DNA of 6,899 nucleotides from Bacteroidales bacterium (lineage in GTDB: Bacteria; Bacteroidota; Bacteroidia; Bacteroidales; UBA932): the NCBI GenBank assembly GCA_017958765.1, contig JAGDBY010000192.1, positions 1-6,899 of the forward strand, given 5' to 3'. Of this stretch, positions 1-6,496 are shown one piece after another. Each line of letters opens with the position of its first letter. Within the stretch, counting starts at the first letter, position 1. The notes under the pieces were generated by a model. That model made no database searches. It had not been told where the DNA came from and saw nothing but the letters and a program-made list of their open reading frames with translations. Both the position numbers and the translations under genes were made by a program.

Positions 1-344
1 TCTTCTCATTCGGTACCAACGACCTGACTCAGATGACTTACGGTTTCAGCCGTGACGATATCGGATCATTCATGAAAGACTATCTTGACAACAAGATTCT
101 TCCGTTTGACCCGTTCCAAAGCATTGATACAGAGTCTGTAGGTAAGCTTATTGAATGGGGTGTGATCGGCGGTAAGAAGACCCGTCCTAATCTTAAGACC
201 GGTATCTGCGGCGAGCAAGGCGGTGACCCTGCTTCTGTAGAATTCTGCCATAAGATCGGAATGACTTACGTCTCTTGCTCTCCGTTCCGCGTTCCTATCG
301 CAAGACTTGCTGCAGCGCAGGCTGCTATCAAGCTCGATAAATAG
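1..344 (+). CDS. ppdK: Pyruvate phosphate dikinase, C-terminal part (5' end outside window)
   Basis: This is the last 113 or so residues of pyruvate, phosphate dikinase, which interconverts pyruvate + ATP + Pi with phosphoenolpyruvate + AMP + PPi in the cytoplasm. The reading frame enters at base 3 and is open from the window edge; the first ATG at 33 is internal, not the start. Visible are the GTNDLTQ motif of the PEP-utilising enzyme barrel (its Asn-Asp pair contacts PEP/pyruvate in known structures), the GICGEQGGDP strand, and YVSCSPFRVPIARLAAAQA, whose Cys is the catalytic general acid/base of the family. The protein ends normally at a TAG codon (342-344), so only the window edge truncates it. 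In anaerobic Bacteroidales the enzyme usually serves PPi-linked glycolysis or gluconeogenesis (family knowledge). The next gene starts 5 bases later, which suggests one transcript. Confidence 0.97.
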   Translation, partial: FSFGTNDLTQMTYGFSRDDIGSFMKDYLDNKILPFDPFQSIDTESVGKLIEWGVIGGKKTRPNLKTGICGEQGGDPASVEFCHKIGMTYVSCSPFRVPIARLAAAQAAIKLDK

Positions 345-349
345 AATCT

Positions 350-877
350 ATGGGCTACGATATTTCAAAGAGCGCAATCCTCTCGGTCAAAGTCCCTGAC
401 AGAGAAATCAAGCTTATTCCTCTAAAGGAAGCTAAAGTCGTCTGCGCCGTCGCTGTCCTTCAAAGTGAGAAGGATGCCAAAAGCATTACGGTGCTCAGCG
501 ACTATGCTTCCAAACTGGGGTTTGAGCTTCACACGCTCCTTATCCTCAAGGAGAAGGAGTGCCTTCCTGCCTGCTGCCTGAAAGAGGGTTACTCTCTTTT
601 GTCTTACGGAGCCGACTATAACAACAAGGAAATCACCAACTGCAGTACCGTTGACCGGTTCTGTAAGATTCCTGCGGATATATTGTTCAATCTCTCGTAC
701 AACTTGGAGTATGTGGTCGAAGCTGTTATGGCGCGTTCAAAAGCCCGTCTGAAAGTGAGCAGAAACCACTCCGGCTATCAAGGCGGAGATATCAACGTGA
801 AGGTTTCCATCCTTTCAAAGGGGACCCTGACCGACAAACTGATCGATAATCTGGAAGTTCTAACAAAGAATCTTTAA
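350..877 (+). CDS. DUF6913-like protein of unknown function
   Basis: A 175-residue soluble protein with no signal peptide and no membrane segment. Its pattern resembles the Bacteroidetes family DUF6913: a central alternating strand/helix region, a segment ADILFNLSYNLEYVVEAVMA at about 109-128, and then KARLKVSRN, where family members commonly have an 'A.FKVG' strand. This assignment is from memory of the family pattern and is moderate. No catalytic motif is apparent. It has six cysteines (32, 71, 75, 76, 98, 105), with a C-x3-CC cluster at 71-76, but nothing that clearly forms a metal site. The start at 350 lies 5 bases after the ppdK stop and has no Shine-Dalgarno sequence, so translation probably depends on coupling or an A-rich leader. 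The stop TAA (875-877) directly abuts the ATG of the next gene, in the same frame. Its position between ppdK and a lipid-carrier transporter does not reveal a role. Confidence 0.8.
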   Translation: MGYDISKSAILSVKVPDREIKLIPLKEAKVVCAVAVLQSEKDAKSITVLSDYASKLGFELHTLLILKEKECLPACCLKEGYSLLSYGADYNNKEITNCSTVDRFCKIPADILFNLSYNLEYVVEAVMARSKARLKVSRNHSGYQGGDINVKVSILSKGTLTDKLIDNLEVLTKNL

Positions 878-1780
878 ATGCGCTCTTTTCTCCATTACCT
901 GTCGGTAGCGATCAAAGGTATCTTTATGGGTGCAGCGAATGTAGTCCCCGGAGTTTCCGGCGGAACAATCGCCTTATTGACAGGTATTTATCAAGAGATA
1001 ATAGACTCCATCAAATCCATCGGACTCTCATCTCTGAAGCTTCTGTTCAAAGGGAAGTTCGCTGAATTCTGGAAGAGTATCAACGGCACATTCCTATTCG
1101 CTCTGACGGTAGGTATAGTGATAAGTTTCCTTTCACTTGCCAAGCTGATGCAGTTTCTGCTGGAGAGACACCCTATTCCTACGTGGGCATTCTTCTTCGG
1201 GCTTATTCTGATCTCGGCCTACTACATTCTCCGCGATCTGAAAGGTTTGAAGTGGTATGACTTCATAAGCCTGATAATAGGAATAGCTGCCGGTGTTGCT
1301 ATTTGCCTCCTCTCTCCTGCTGAGACAACCGATGCGCTTTGGTTTATCTTCCTGTGCGGCGCCATCTCGATGAGCACTATGATACTTCCCGGAATATCAG
1401 GAAGTTTCGTACTTCTGCTCCTCGGCAAATACGCCTATATGATGGACGCTCTTGGGAACCTTGACATTACGGTGATAGCCGTATTCATCATCGGAGCTAT
1501 TGTAGGGCTGCTCTCATTCTCGCACCTGCTTTCGTGGCTTATGAAGAGATTCTACAACGCAACCCTCTGCTTCCTCTCAGGGCTTATGCTTGGAGCTCTG
1601 ATCAAAGTGTGGCCGTGGAAAGAGGTGACTGTAGCCGGGACCGACATTCCGCTGCTTCCGGGCTCATTTGCAGGTGAACCGCACGTCGCTTCGGCCGTTA
1701 TTGCAGCTCTCTGCGGAATCGCGCTGGTAGTGGTAATCAATACCGTAGCAGCCCGCAAGCAAAAGAGTGAGCAAGTTTGA
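878..1780 (+). CDS. DUF368 family membrane protein, probable undecaprenyl-phosphate translocase (PopT-like)
   Basis: A 300-residue polytopic inner-membrane protein of the DUF368 family. Members called PopT return undecaprenyl phosphate, the lipid carrier of cell-wall and surface-polysaccharide synthesis, to the cytoplasmic face of the membrane (family knowledge). The diagnostic motif is at residues 17-31, MGAANVVPGVSGGTI, and a second related copy is at 165-176, MSTMILPGISGS. The two PG(V/I)SG(G/S) motifs mark an internal duplication of the kind seen in transporters with inverted repeats and re-entrant loops. Hydrophobic segments lie at about 72-90, 103-118, 128-146, 153-183, 196-215, 228-244 and 270-291. 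The length is normal and the C-terminus is basic (AARKQKSEQV). The ATG follows the TAA of the upstream gene with no gap, so translational coupling is likely. The final codons contain the -33 element of the tRNA promoter. The function is inferred from the family; the family assignment itself is secure. Confidence 0.93.
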   Translation: MRSFLHYLSVAIKGIFMGAANVVPGVSGGTIALLTGIYQEIIDSIKSIGLSSLKLLFKGKFAEFWKSINGTFLFALTVGIVISFLSLAKLMQFLLERHPIPTWAFFFGLILISAYYILRDLKGLKWYDFISLIIGIAAGVAICLLSPAETTDALWFIFLCGAISMSTMILPGISGSFVLLLLGKYAYMMDALGNLDITVIAVFIIGAIVGLLSFSHLLSWLMKRFYNATLCFLSGLMLGALIKVWPWKEVTVAGTDIPLLPGSFAGEPHVASAVIAALCGIALVVVINTVAARKQKSEQV

Positions 1781-1806
1781 TTTTTATAATAATATTGCTA
1801 CATTTG
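1776..1806 (+). promoter_or_regulatory. Bacteroides-type promoter of the tRNA-Arg gene
   Basis: TTTG at 1776-1779 and TACATTTG at 1799-1806 match the Bacteroidetes -33 (TTTG) and -7 (TAnnTTTG) elements, with a 19-base spacer that fits the known consensus. The tRNA begins 18 bases downstream of the -7 element, which leaves room for a short 5' leader. The -33 element overlaps the TGA stop codon of the DUF368 gene (1778-1780). No terminator lies between that gene and the tRNA, so readthrough from upstream may also contribute. Confidence 0.8.
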
Positions 1807-1823
1807 CAATCCCAAAATAGAGG

Positions 1824-1897
1824 GGTCCGGTAGCTCAGCTGGATAGAGCAACAGCCTTCTAAGCTGTGGGTCTTGGGTTCGAATCCCAACCGGATCA
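1824..1897 (+). tRNA. tRNA-Arg (anticodon UCU)
   Basis: A complete cloverleaf can be folded by eye. The acceptor stem is GGTCCGG (1824-1830) with CCGGATC (1890-1896), including one G-U pair at position 2. The D stem is GCTC/GAGC (1833-1836, 1846-1849). The anticodon stem is ACAGC/GCTGT (1851-1855, 1863-1867), with loop CTTCTAA carrying the anticodon TCT at 1858-1860. The variable region has five bases. The T stem is TTGGG/CCCAA with loop TTCGAAT (1873-1889). The discriminator is A at 1897. The following bases are CAA, so CCA is not encoded and must be added after transcription, as is usual in this phylum. The tRNA reads AGA codons (and AGG by wobble). Confidence 0.97.
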
Positions 1898-1898
1898 C

Positions 1899-1932
1899 AA
1901 AAAAAAGCCTCAAATTGCTTGAGGCTTTTTTT
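1899..1932. terminator. Bidirectional intrinsic terminator
   Basis: A perfect 7-bp hairpin, GCCTCAA (1907-1913) and TTGAGGC (1919-1925) with a 5-base loop, is followed by seven T (1926-1932) and preceded by eight A (1899-1906). The A and T tracts can extend the stem. The T tract ends the plus-strand tRNA transcript. The A tract reads as a U tract from the other side and ends the convergent minus-strand transcript of the beta-barrel gene, whose stop codon is at 1954-1956. Confidence 0.93.
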
Positions 1933-1953
1933 GTATTCACTCCGTACCGGAAT

Positions 1954-2757
1954 CTATCTAGGCTTTATAAAGCGCATGTAACCCACATTAATCCCCAGAA
2001 TGTCTACACTTCGGGTTAAGTTGAATGATGACATCTTTGCAGGGGAGGCATTTGTCTGCCAAACTTTTCTCTGGTTGGTATTCTGCCAAGTTACCCCGGC
2101 AATCGGAATACTCAGAGTCAAAGCGCTGTTGTCACGAAGCTTAACGCACAGACCTGCTGCAGCTTTCAGAGTGAGGCCGAAAGTCTTTGAGTCACGGATT
2201 CTGTCAGCGTGCTCTCCTATCGGAGAAGAGGTCAGAATAGCGTACTGTCCTGAAAGACGTGCTTCGCCGAAAATACCGAAGGTTTCGCTGCCGAAGAATG
2301 AGAGATATCTCCTTGCAGTAATGGATGCGCCGAAACCGTGGCGGAGCATATGCCTGTTCAATATGCGGACGTTCAGATCTGTATCGTCGGTCTTGAAAAT
2401 ATCACGCAAATCGAGTTTAAGGTCTGTATCGACATTGTAACCGGTGTAGTCTAGGCTTATTCCCAGAGATACGTCGTCAGCCACGAAGTATGAGAAGCTA
2501 GGGGATGCGCTCCAGGCATTGAGCCTGCCGTTTCCGATATTGATCAGAGAGAGAATAGAATAGCCGTCTCCCTCATAGGCGCCTGAAGCATTGAAATTGC
2601 GGTAAGCCACTTTGATACCGAATGCCCGGTTGCCCTTTTCAACGAACACCACGCGACCTTTTTCAGGATCTTTAAACCTGTCCAGAAAGCCCACGTGTTC
2701 CTGAGCAAACGCTGTCAATGAGAGCAGTGCAAATGCTATAACCAACAACTTTTTCAT
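1954..2757 (-). CDS. Secreted outer-membrane beta-barrel protein of unknown function
   Basis: A 267-residue exported protein. Residues 1-18 form a clear Sec signal peptide (MKK, a hydrophobic core, then AFA with probable cleavage before Q19); there is no lipobox Cys. The mature part has alternating hydrophobic/polar strands broken by polar turns, for example about 81-110 (WSASPSFSYF...VSLGISLDYTGY), 131-157, 160-176, 192-215 and 251-263. This suggests a small barrel of roughly 8-10 strands. The chain ends in FIKPR rather than the terminal aromatic residue typical of many barrels. It resembles small outer-membrane proteins common in Bacteroidales, but I cannot name the family or a function. 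A TonB box, carboxypeptidase-like plug and OmpA domain are absent, so it is neither a SusC-type transporter nor an OmpA anchor. The start has no Shine-Dalgarno sequence, as is usual for the phylum. It follows the protease gene by 47 bases and likely has its own promoter. Confidence 0.85.
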   Translation of the reverse strand: MKKLLVIAFALLSLTAFAQEHVGFLDRFKDPEKGRVVFVEKGNRAFGIKVAYRNFNASGAYEGDGYSILSLINIGNGRLNAWSASPSFSYFVADDVSLGISLDYTGYNVDTDLKLDLRDIFKTDDTDLNVRILNRHMLRHGFGASITARRYLSFFGSETFGIFGEARLSGQYAILTSSPIGEHADRIRDSKTFGLTLKAAAGLCVKLRDNSALTLSIPIAGVTWQNTNQRKVWQTNASPAKMSSFNLTRSVDILGINVGYMRFIKPR

Positions 2758-2788
2758 CTTATGTATTGAGTTTCAGTTAATATTGTAA

Positions 2789-2796
2789 CAAAAATA
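2789..2796 (-). promoter_or_regulatory. Candidate -7 element of the beta-barrel gene promoter
   Basis: On the minus strand this reads TATTTTTG, a full match to the Bacteroidetes -7 consensus TAnnTTTG, 31 bases upstream of the ATG in the AT-rich spacer after the protease gene. No clear TTTG lies at the ideal distance for a -33 element. A TTTG at 2822-2825 would leave a 25-base spacer, longer than usual, and a T-run at the right distance is a weak substitute. The site is plausible given its position, but such A/T-rich octamers also arise by chance. Confidence 0.5.
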
Positions 2797-2804
2797 GAAA
2801 AAAA

Positions 2805-3449
2805 TCAGATTGGGAAAAATACAAACACCATCGCATCCCACAGGGCGTGGCTTATTATCAGCGCCGGAAGGGCTTTGGGGCAGATTCTGTAGATAAAACC
2901 CCACACAGCGCCGGCCACGAGGGCGGCCATTACCAGCATGAAGTTGAATGACCAGATATGGACCATAGCATAGATGAGAGTTGTCACTATAAACGCTGCC
3001 GTAGGAGCATTCTTCCCTTTGAAGAGCGACGAGAAAGTCTTCTGTACATATCCTCTCCAGAAGAATTCTTCAGCCGGCCCTATCAGAACCAGCAGAAGGA
3101 GGGCAATCAGCCACTGAGGCATACCGTGTTTCATAGAATATACGGCATCCACTTCGCCTCTTGCGAAGTCGAACATCAGTGAGGAGAGCTTGTCTCCTAT
3201 CCAGAATACTCCCCAAAGGGCTAAGGCCAGAGCGATTCCGCCAAGTATCTGAAATAAAGGCTTTTCTATCGTAAGGAGCTCCTTTCTGTATGTAGAGAAT
3301 GACAATGCCAGAGATGTCAGAACCACTGCCGAGCAGGACATAGAGATCCAAAAGTTCGGCCTTCCCTCAGTCCACGGGCTGAACATATAAAACCACAGAA
3401 GGGCTGCGACAAAGATTGCAGCCAGAAGATGATTCCTCTCTTTTACCAT
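2805..3449 (-). CDS. CPBP (CAAX/Rce1-like) family intramembrane metalloprotease
   Basis: A 214-residue polytopic membrane protein of the CPBP/Abi family, related to eukaryotic Rce1. The family's signatures are present: the EExxxR motif with E127-E128 and R132 (PAEEFFWRGY), a conserved histidine H164 in the segment YAMVHIWSF, and H201 in HALWDAMVF. These four sites form the active-site and metal-binding set of the family, so an active protease is likely. Hydrophobic segments lie at about 8-24, 33-51, 67-84, 111-125, 150-165, 169-187 and 194-213. Bacterial members have been linked to peptide maturation, bacteriocin immunity and membrane-protein turnover; the substrate here is unknown. The ATG (3447-3449) overlaps the end of the prenyltransferase gene by 7 bases (ATGGTAA), which shows translational coupling. 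The partner gene handles prenyl groups, but a CAAX-type link between them is speculation. Confidence 0.92.
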   Translation of the reverse strand: MVKERNHLLAAIFVAALLWFYMFSPWTEGRPNFWISMSCSAVVLTSLALSFSTYRKELLTIEKPLFQILGGIALALALWGVFWIGDKLSSLMFDFARGEVDAVYSMKHGMPQWLIALLLLVLIGPAEEFFWRGYVQKTFSSLFKGKNAPTAAFIVTTLIYAMVHIWSFNFMLVMAALVAGAVWGFIYRICPKALPALIISHALWDAMVFVFFPI

Positions 3450-4345
3450 ATCAGTCCTGCGACGATTAGAGAAAGTGAGAGGAGGCCTGAGAATGCCAAC
3501 TGCAGCTGTGCTGAAGCCTGGTCCAGCCCTTTCATCGCCTCAAGCCCTTTCCGGTCATACTGCGAAGCCTGTTTGATATTCTTCAAGGCAGGAATGAAAG
3601 CCAGAAGAGATACCAAAGCGAGATAATGGAGATACCCTGCAGCTACTGCTGCAATAATGCAAATGAACGGAATCACCATATAGACGCAGTATAGGACGCT
3701 CGAAGGCTTCTCCCCTATGAGCATTGCAAAGGTCTTGATGCCGGCGGCACGGTCGCTGTTGGTATCGTAGGTGTTGTTGGCGTGAAGCACAGACACGGTG
3801 ATGATACCTATCGGCAGTGAAAGGATCAGTGGCTTGATGAGAAATGTACCTGTGAGCGCATAGGATGCCCCCAGAACGGTTGTTATGCCGAAAATGATGA
3901 ATATGTCCAAATCACCCAGAGCATTGTATTTAAAGAAAGAATAGAGGGCTGTGAGCAGTACTCCCGTCCCTCCTATTATCAGCAGTCCCGGACCGCTCAA
4001 AAGGGAGATTGCCACACCCACTGTAATTCCGCAGGCAAACAGAACTATGCTGAACCTGAGATACTCTTTGGGCTCGAACTTATGGAAAACCAGGTTCGGG
4101 ACCGCAAATGCATTCTCATTGTCAACTCCGCTGAGATAATCGTAGAAGTCGCTCAGCACGTTGCCTGCGGAGTGAAGTAGCACCACTCCCAACAGAGAAA
4201 GAATCAATATTATATAAGGCAAAAAGCCAGGAGGCAGAAGCCCCTGGCTGAATAAATATGCGAAAGTTGCCAATACAGGCATTGTAGATACAGGGAATGA
4301 CCAATATCTGGTAACTACCATCCACTCTTTAAAACTGTGTTTCAT
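3443..4345 (-). CDS. UbiA-family prenyltransferase, MenA-like
   Basis: A 300-residue integral membrane prenyltransferase of the UbiA superfamily, which transfers a polyprenyl chain from its diphosphate to an aromatic or similar acceptor. Both Asp-rich Mg-diphosphate motifs are seen: N62-x3-D66-x2-D69 in NVLSDFYDY, and N190-N191-x2-D194-x3-D198 in HANNTYDTNSDRAAG. The second motif, with the following AGIKTFAMLIG, is close to that of MenA (1,4-dihydroxy-2-naphthoate polyprenyltransferase), and Bacteroidales make menaquinones, so menaquinone synthesis is a reasonable guess. Against it, the stretch after motif 1 lacks the R.GP.RA-type pattern I associate with many MenA proteins, and no other men gene is in the window. 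Another acceptor or a paralogue is possible, so no symbol is given. About eight or nine membrane segments are apparent. The gene starts 41 bases after the clpB stop with no Shine-Dalgarno sequence and overlaps the downstream protease gene. Confidence 0.88.
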   Translation of the reverse strand: MKHSFKEWMVVTRYWSFPVSTMPVLATFAYLFSQGLLPPGFLPYIILILSLLGVVLLHSAGNVLSDFYDYLSGVDNENAFAVPNLVFHKFEPKEYLRFSIVLFACGITVGVAISLLSGPGLLIIGGTGVLLTALYSFFKYNALGDLDIFIIFGITTVLGASYALTGTFLIKPLILSLPIGIITVSVLHANNTYDTNSDRAAGIKTFAMLIGEKPSSVLYCVYMVIPFICIIAAVAAGYLHYLALVSLLAFIPALKNIKQASQYDRKGLEAMKGLDQASAQLQLAFSGLLSLSLIVAGLIW

Positions 4346-4363
4346 AAACGCTGATTTAACGGG

Positions 4364-4371
4364 CGAATATA
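4364..4371 (-). promoter_or_regulatory. Weak candidate -7 element upstream of the UbiA-family gene
   Basis: The minus strand reads TATATTCG, one mismatch from TAnnTTTG, 18 bases upstream of the ATG in the 41-base gap after clpB. A TTG lies upstream in the end of clpB, but the spacer would be about 23 bases. No terminator hairpin is seen in the gap, so readthrough from clpB is at least as likely as a separate promoter. Confidence 0.25.
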
Positions 4372-4386
4372 GCTATTTCTTTGCTA

Positions 4387-6468
4387 TTAGAATACAATCC
4401 CCTTCTCTTTATCCACTTTGCCTTCCAGAATGGCTTTAGCTACGGCATCGGTAAGGTCCTTCTGTACGATTCTCTTCAGAGGCCTTGCTCCGTATGCTGG
4501 GTCGAAACCTTTCTCTATCAGCTTCTTACGGAAATCGTCCGTGATGGTGAGCTTGATACCCATAGGGTCCAGCTTGTCCCTGAGATCTTTAAGCAGCAGA
4601 TCGAGTATCTGAGATATATTCTCCTTGGTCAGAGGATGGAACATTATTATCTCGTCGATTCTGTTGAGGAACTCCGGACGGACGCAACCCTTAAGGATCT
4701 GCATAACCTTGTCACGGCACTCACCGAAGTCGCCGTTGCTTGCAATATATTGCTGTATGACATCGGCGCCGACATTTGAGGTCATTATCAGGATTGTGTT
4801 CTTGAAGTCCACGGTTTTGCCCTTATTGTCGGTAAGCCTGCCGTCGTCAAGAACCTGCAACAGGACGTTGAATACATCCGGGTGGGCCTTCTCGATCTCA
4901 TCCAAAAGGACTACTGAGTAAGGTTTACGCCTTACGGCCTCGGTCAGCTGACCGCCCTCTTCATAACCTACGTATCCCGGAGGCGCACCTACCAGTCTTG
5001 ACACAGTGTGACGCTCCTGATACTCGCTCATATCGATTCTGGTGATCATGTTCTCATCGTTGAACAGATATTCTGCCAGGGCTTTGGCCAGCTCGGTTTT
5101 ACCCACACCGGTTGTACCCAGGAACATGAAAGAACCGATAGGACGCTTCTCATTCTGCAGACCGGCCCTTGAACGGCGAACTGCATTTGCGATAGCGCTG
5201 ATAGCTTCATCCTGTCCGATGACTCTCTTGTGAAGAACCTCCTCGATGTGGAGAAGCTTCTCCTTCTCGCTCTGCATCATCCTTGAAACAGGAATACCTG
5301 TCCAGCGGGATACCACGTCTGCAATATCGTCGGCTGTAACCGCCTCATTCATAATAGGATTCTCTAGAGATTTCTTCTGCTGCTCGAGTTTCTCTATCTC
5401 TGCTTTGGCGGCAGCCATCTTACCGTACCTCAGCTCGGCTACCTTACCGTAATCACCCTTCCTTTCAGCCTCGGCAGCCTCATTCTTATAGTCCTCTATA
5501 GCCTGACGGTTAGCCTGCAAAGCTTTCAGAAGGTCTTTCTCGCTGTTCCACTGATCCATCAGAGTATCTTTCTCCTTACGGGTCTTGGCCAGCTCGTCGT
5601 TGATAGCGTCAAGTTTAGGTGATTTGCCGTCTTTCTTCACGGCCTCCCTTTCAATCTCCAGCTGCTTGATCTTACGCAGCAGCTCGTCGATGCACTCCGG
5701 CACTGAATTCATCTCCAGACGGAGCTTTGAAGCCGCCTCGTCTACCAGGTCGATAGCCTTGTCGGGACGGAACCTGTTTGTAATGTACCTGTGGGAGAGT
5801 TCCACTGCGGCGATGATGGCATCGTCTTCAATGTGTACCTTGTGGTGATTCTCGTATTTCTCTTTAAGACCACGGAGAATTGAGATAGATTCAGCCGGCG
5901 TAGGTTCATCCACCATAACCATCTGGAACCTTCTCTCAAGCGCTTTATCGGTCTCAAAGTACTTCTGATACTCGTCAAGGGTAGTAGAACCGATGGCGCG
6001 CAGCTCACCCCTCGCAAGGGCAGGCTTCAGGATGTTTGCGGCATCCATAGCGCCGCTTGTACGTCCGGCACCCACCAATGTGTGGATCTCATCGATAAAC
6101 AGTATGATTTCGCCGTTGCTCTCGCTTACGGCCTTTACGACACCTTTCAGCCTCTCTTCAAATTCTCCCTGATACTTAGCGCCCGCAATCAAAGCACCCA
6201 TATCAAGCGAGTAAATCTGCTTGCTTTTCAGGTTTTCCGGCACGTCGCCGTTTACGATACGCTGTGCAATACCTTCAGAAATCGCTGTTTTGCCGACACC
6301 GGGTTCTCCGACAAGTATAGGGTTATTCTTAGTCCTCCTGCTCAAGATCTGCAAAACTCGGCGAATTTCTTCGTCACGCCCTATCACAGGGTCCAATTTG
6401 GATTCCTGCGCCCTCTTGTTAAGGTTGATGGCGTACTTGTTAAGTAATTCCAAATTTTGTTCGTTCAT
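4387..6468 (-). CDS. clpB: ClpB-type AAA+ disaggregase lacking the N-terminal domain
   Basis: A 693-residue ATP-dependent protein disaggregase that, in this family, works with DnaK/DnaJ/GrpE to extract and unfold aggregated proteins in the cytoplasm. First AAA+ domain: Walker A GEPGVGKT (54-61), pore loop KYQG (98-101), Walker B with D126-E127, arginine fingers R179-R180. A full coiled-coil M domain spans about 250-370 (DYGKVAELRYGK at 339-350), which identifies ClpB rather than ClpA. Second AAA+ domain: Walker A GTTGVGKT (451-458), pore loop GYVG (498-501), Walker B D523-E524, arginine finger R603, sensor-2 GARPLKR (660-666). No ClpP-binding IGF/IGL loop is evident. Typical ClpB has about 860 residues; the missing ~150 are the Clp_N domain. 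The ATG at 6468 is preceded by GGAG at 8 bases, and an in-frame TAG (6487-6489) lies six codons upstream, so no longer start exists in this frame. A probable sigma-54 promoter lies directly upstream. Confidence 0.96.
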   Translation of the reverse strand: MNEQNLELLNKYAINLNKRAQESKLDPVIGRDEEIRRVLQILSRRTKNNPILVGEPGVGKTAISEGIAQRIVNGDVPENLKSKQIYSLDMGALIAGAKYQGEFEERLKGVVKAVSESNGEIILFIDEIHTLVGAGRTSGAMDAANILKPALARGELRAIGSTTLDEYQKYFETDKALERRFQMVMVDEPTPAESISILRGLKEKYENHHKVHIEDDAIIAAVELSHRYITNRFRPDKAIDLVDEAASKLRLEMNSVPECIDELLRKIKQLEIEREAVKKDGKSPKLDAINDELAKTRKEKDTLMDQWNSEKDLLKALQANRQAIEDYKNEAAEAERKGDYGKVAELRYGKMAAAKAEIEKLEQQKKSLENPIMNEAVTADDIADVVSRWTGIPVSRMMQSEKEKLLHIEEVLHKRVIGQDEAISAIANAVRRSRAGLQNEKRPIGSFMFLGTTGVGKTELAKALAEYLFNDENMITRIDMSEYQERHTVSRLVGAPPGYVGYEEGGQLTEAVRRKPYSVVLLDEIEKAHPDVFNVLLQVLDDGRLTDNKGKTVDFKNTILIMTSNVGADVIQQYIASNGDFGECRDKVMQILKGCVRPEFLNRIDEIIMFHPLTKENISQILDLLLKDLRDKLDPMGIKLTITDDFRKKLIEKGFDPAYGARPLKRIVQKDLTDAVAKAILEGKVDKEKGIVF

Positions 6469-6476
6469 ATCTTTTT

Positions 6477-6481
6477 CTCCT
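6477..6481 (-). promoter_or_regulatory. Strong Shine-Dalgarno site of clpB
   Basis: The minus strand reads AGGAG, with 8 bases between it and the ATG at 6468. No other gene start in this window has such a site, as expected for Bacteroidetes. It supports the short clpB start as the true one. Confidence 0.75.
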
Positions 6482-6496
6482 TTTGCCTATTGTAAG

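Noticed and set aside
1898..1953. Integration (att) site at the tRNA-Arg 3' end
   Set aside because: tRNA genes are common integration sites, but no integrase gene or duplicated tRNA 3' end is seen, and the downstream bases are fully explained by the terminator.
2000..2440. Plus-strand open frame of 146 codons inside the beta-barrel gene
   Set aside because: It lies wholly antisense to a gene with a clear signal peptide and strand pattern; its translation has no recognisable domain and is rich in Arg and Ser, as expected of a shadow frame.
4346..4386. Terminator or riboswitch between clpB and the UbiA-family gene
   Set aside because: The 41-base gap holds no stable hairpin with a T tract and is too short for a riboswitch.
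4381..4779. Plus-strand open frame of 132 codons opposite the end of clpB
   Set aside because: It is the complement of the conserved second AAA+ domain and is explained fully as a shadow.
6082..6447. Plus-strand open frame of 121 codons opposite the clpB start region
   Set aside because: It is antisense to the conserved first AAA+ domain and has no family resemblance, promoter or ribosome binding site.
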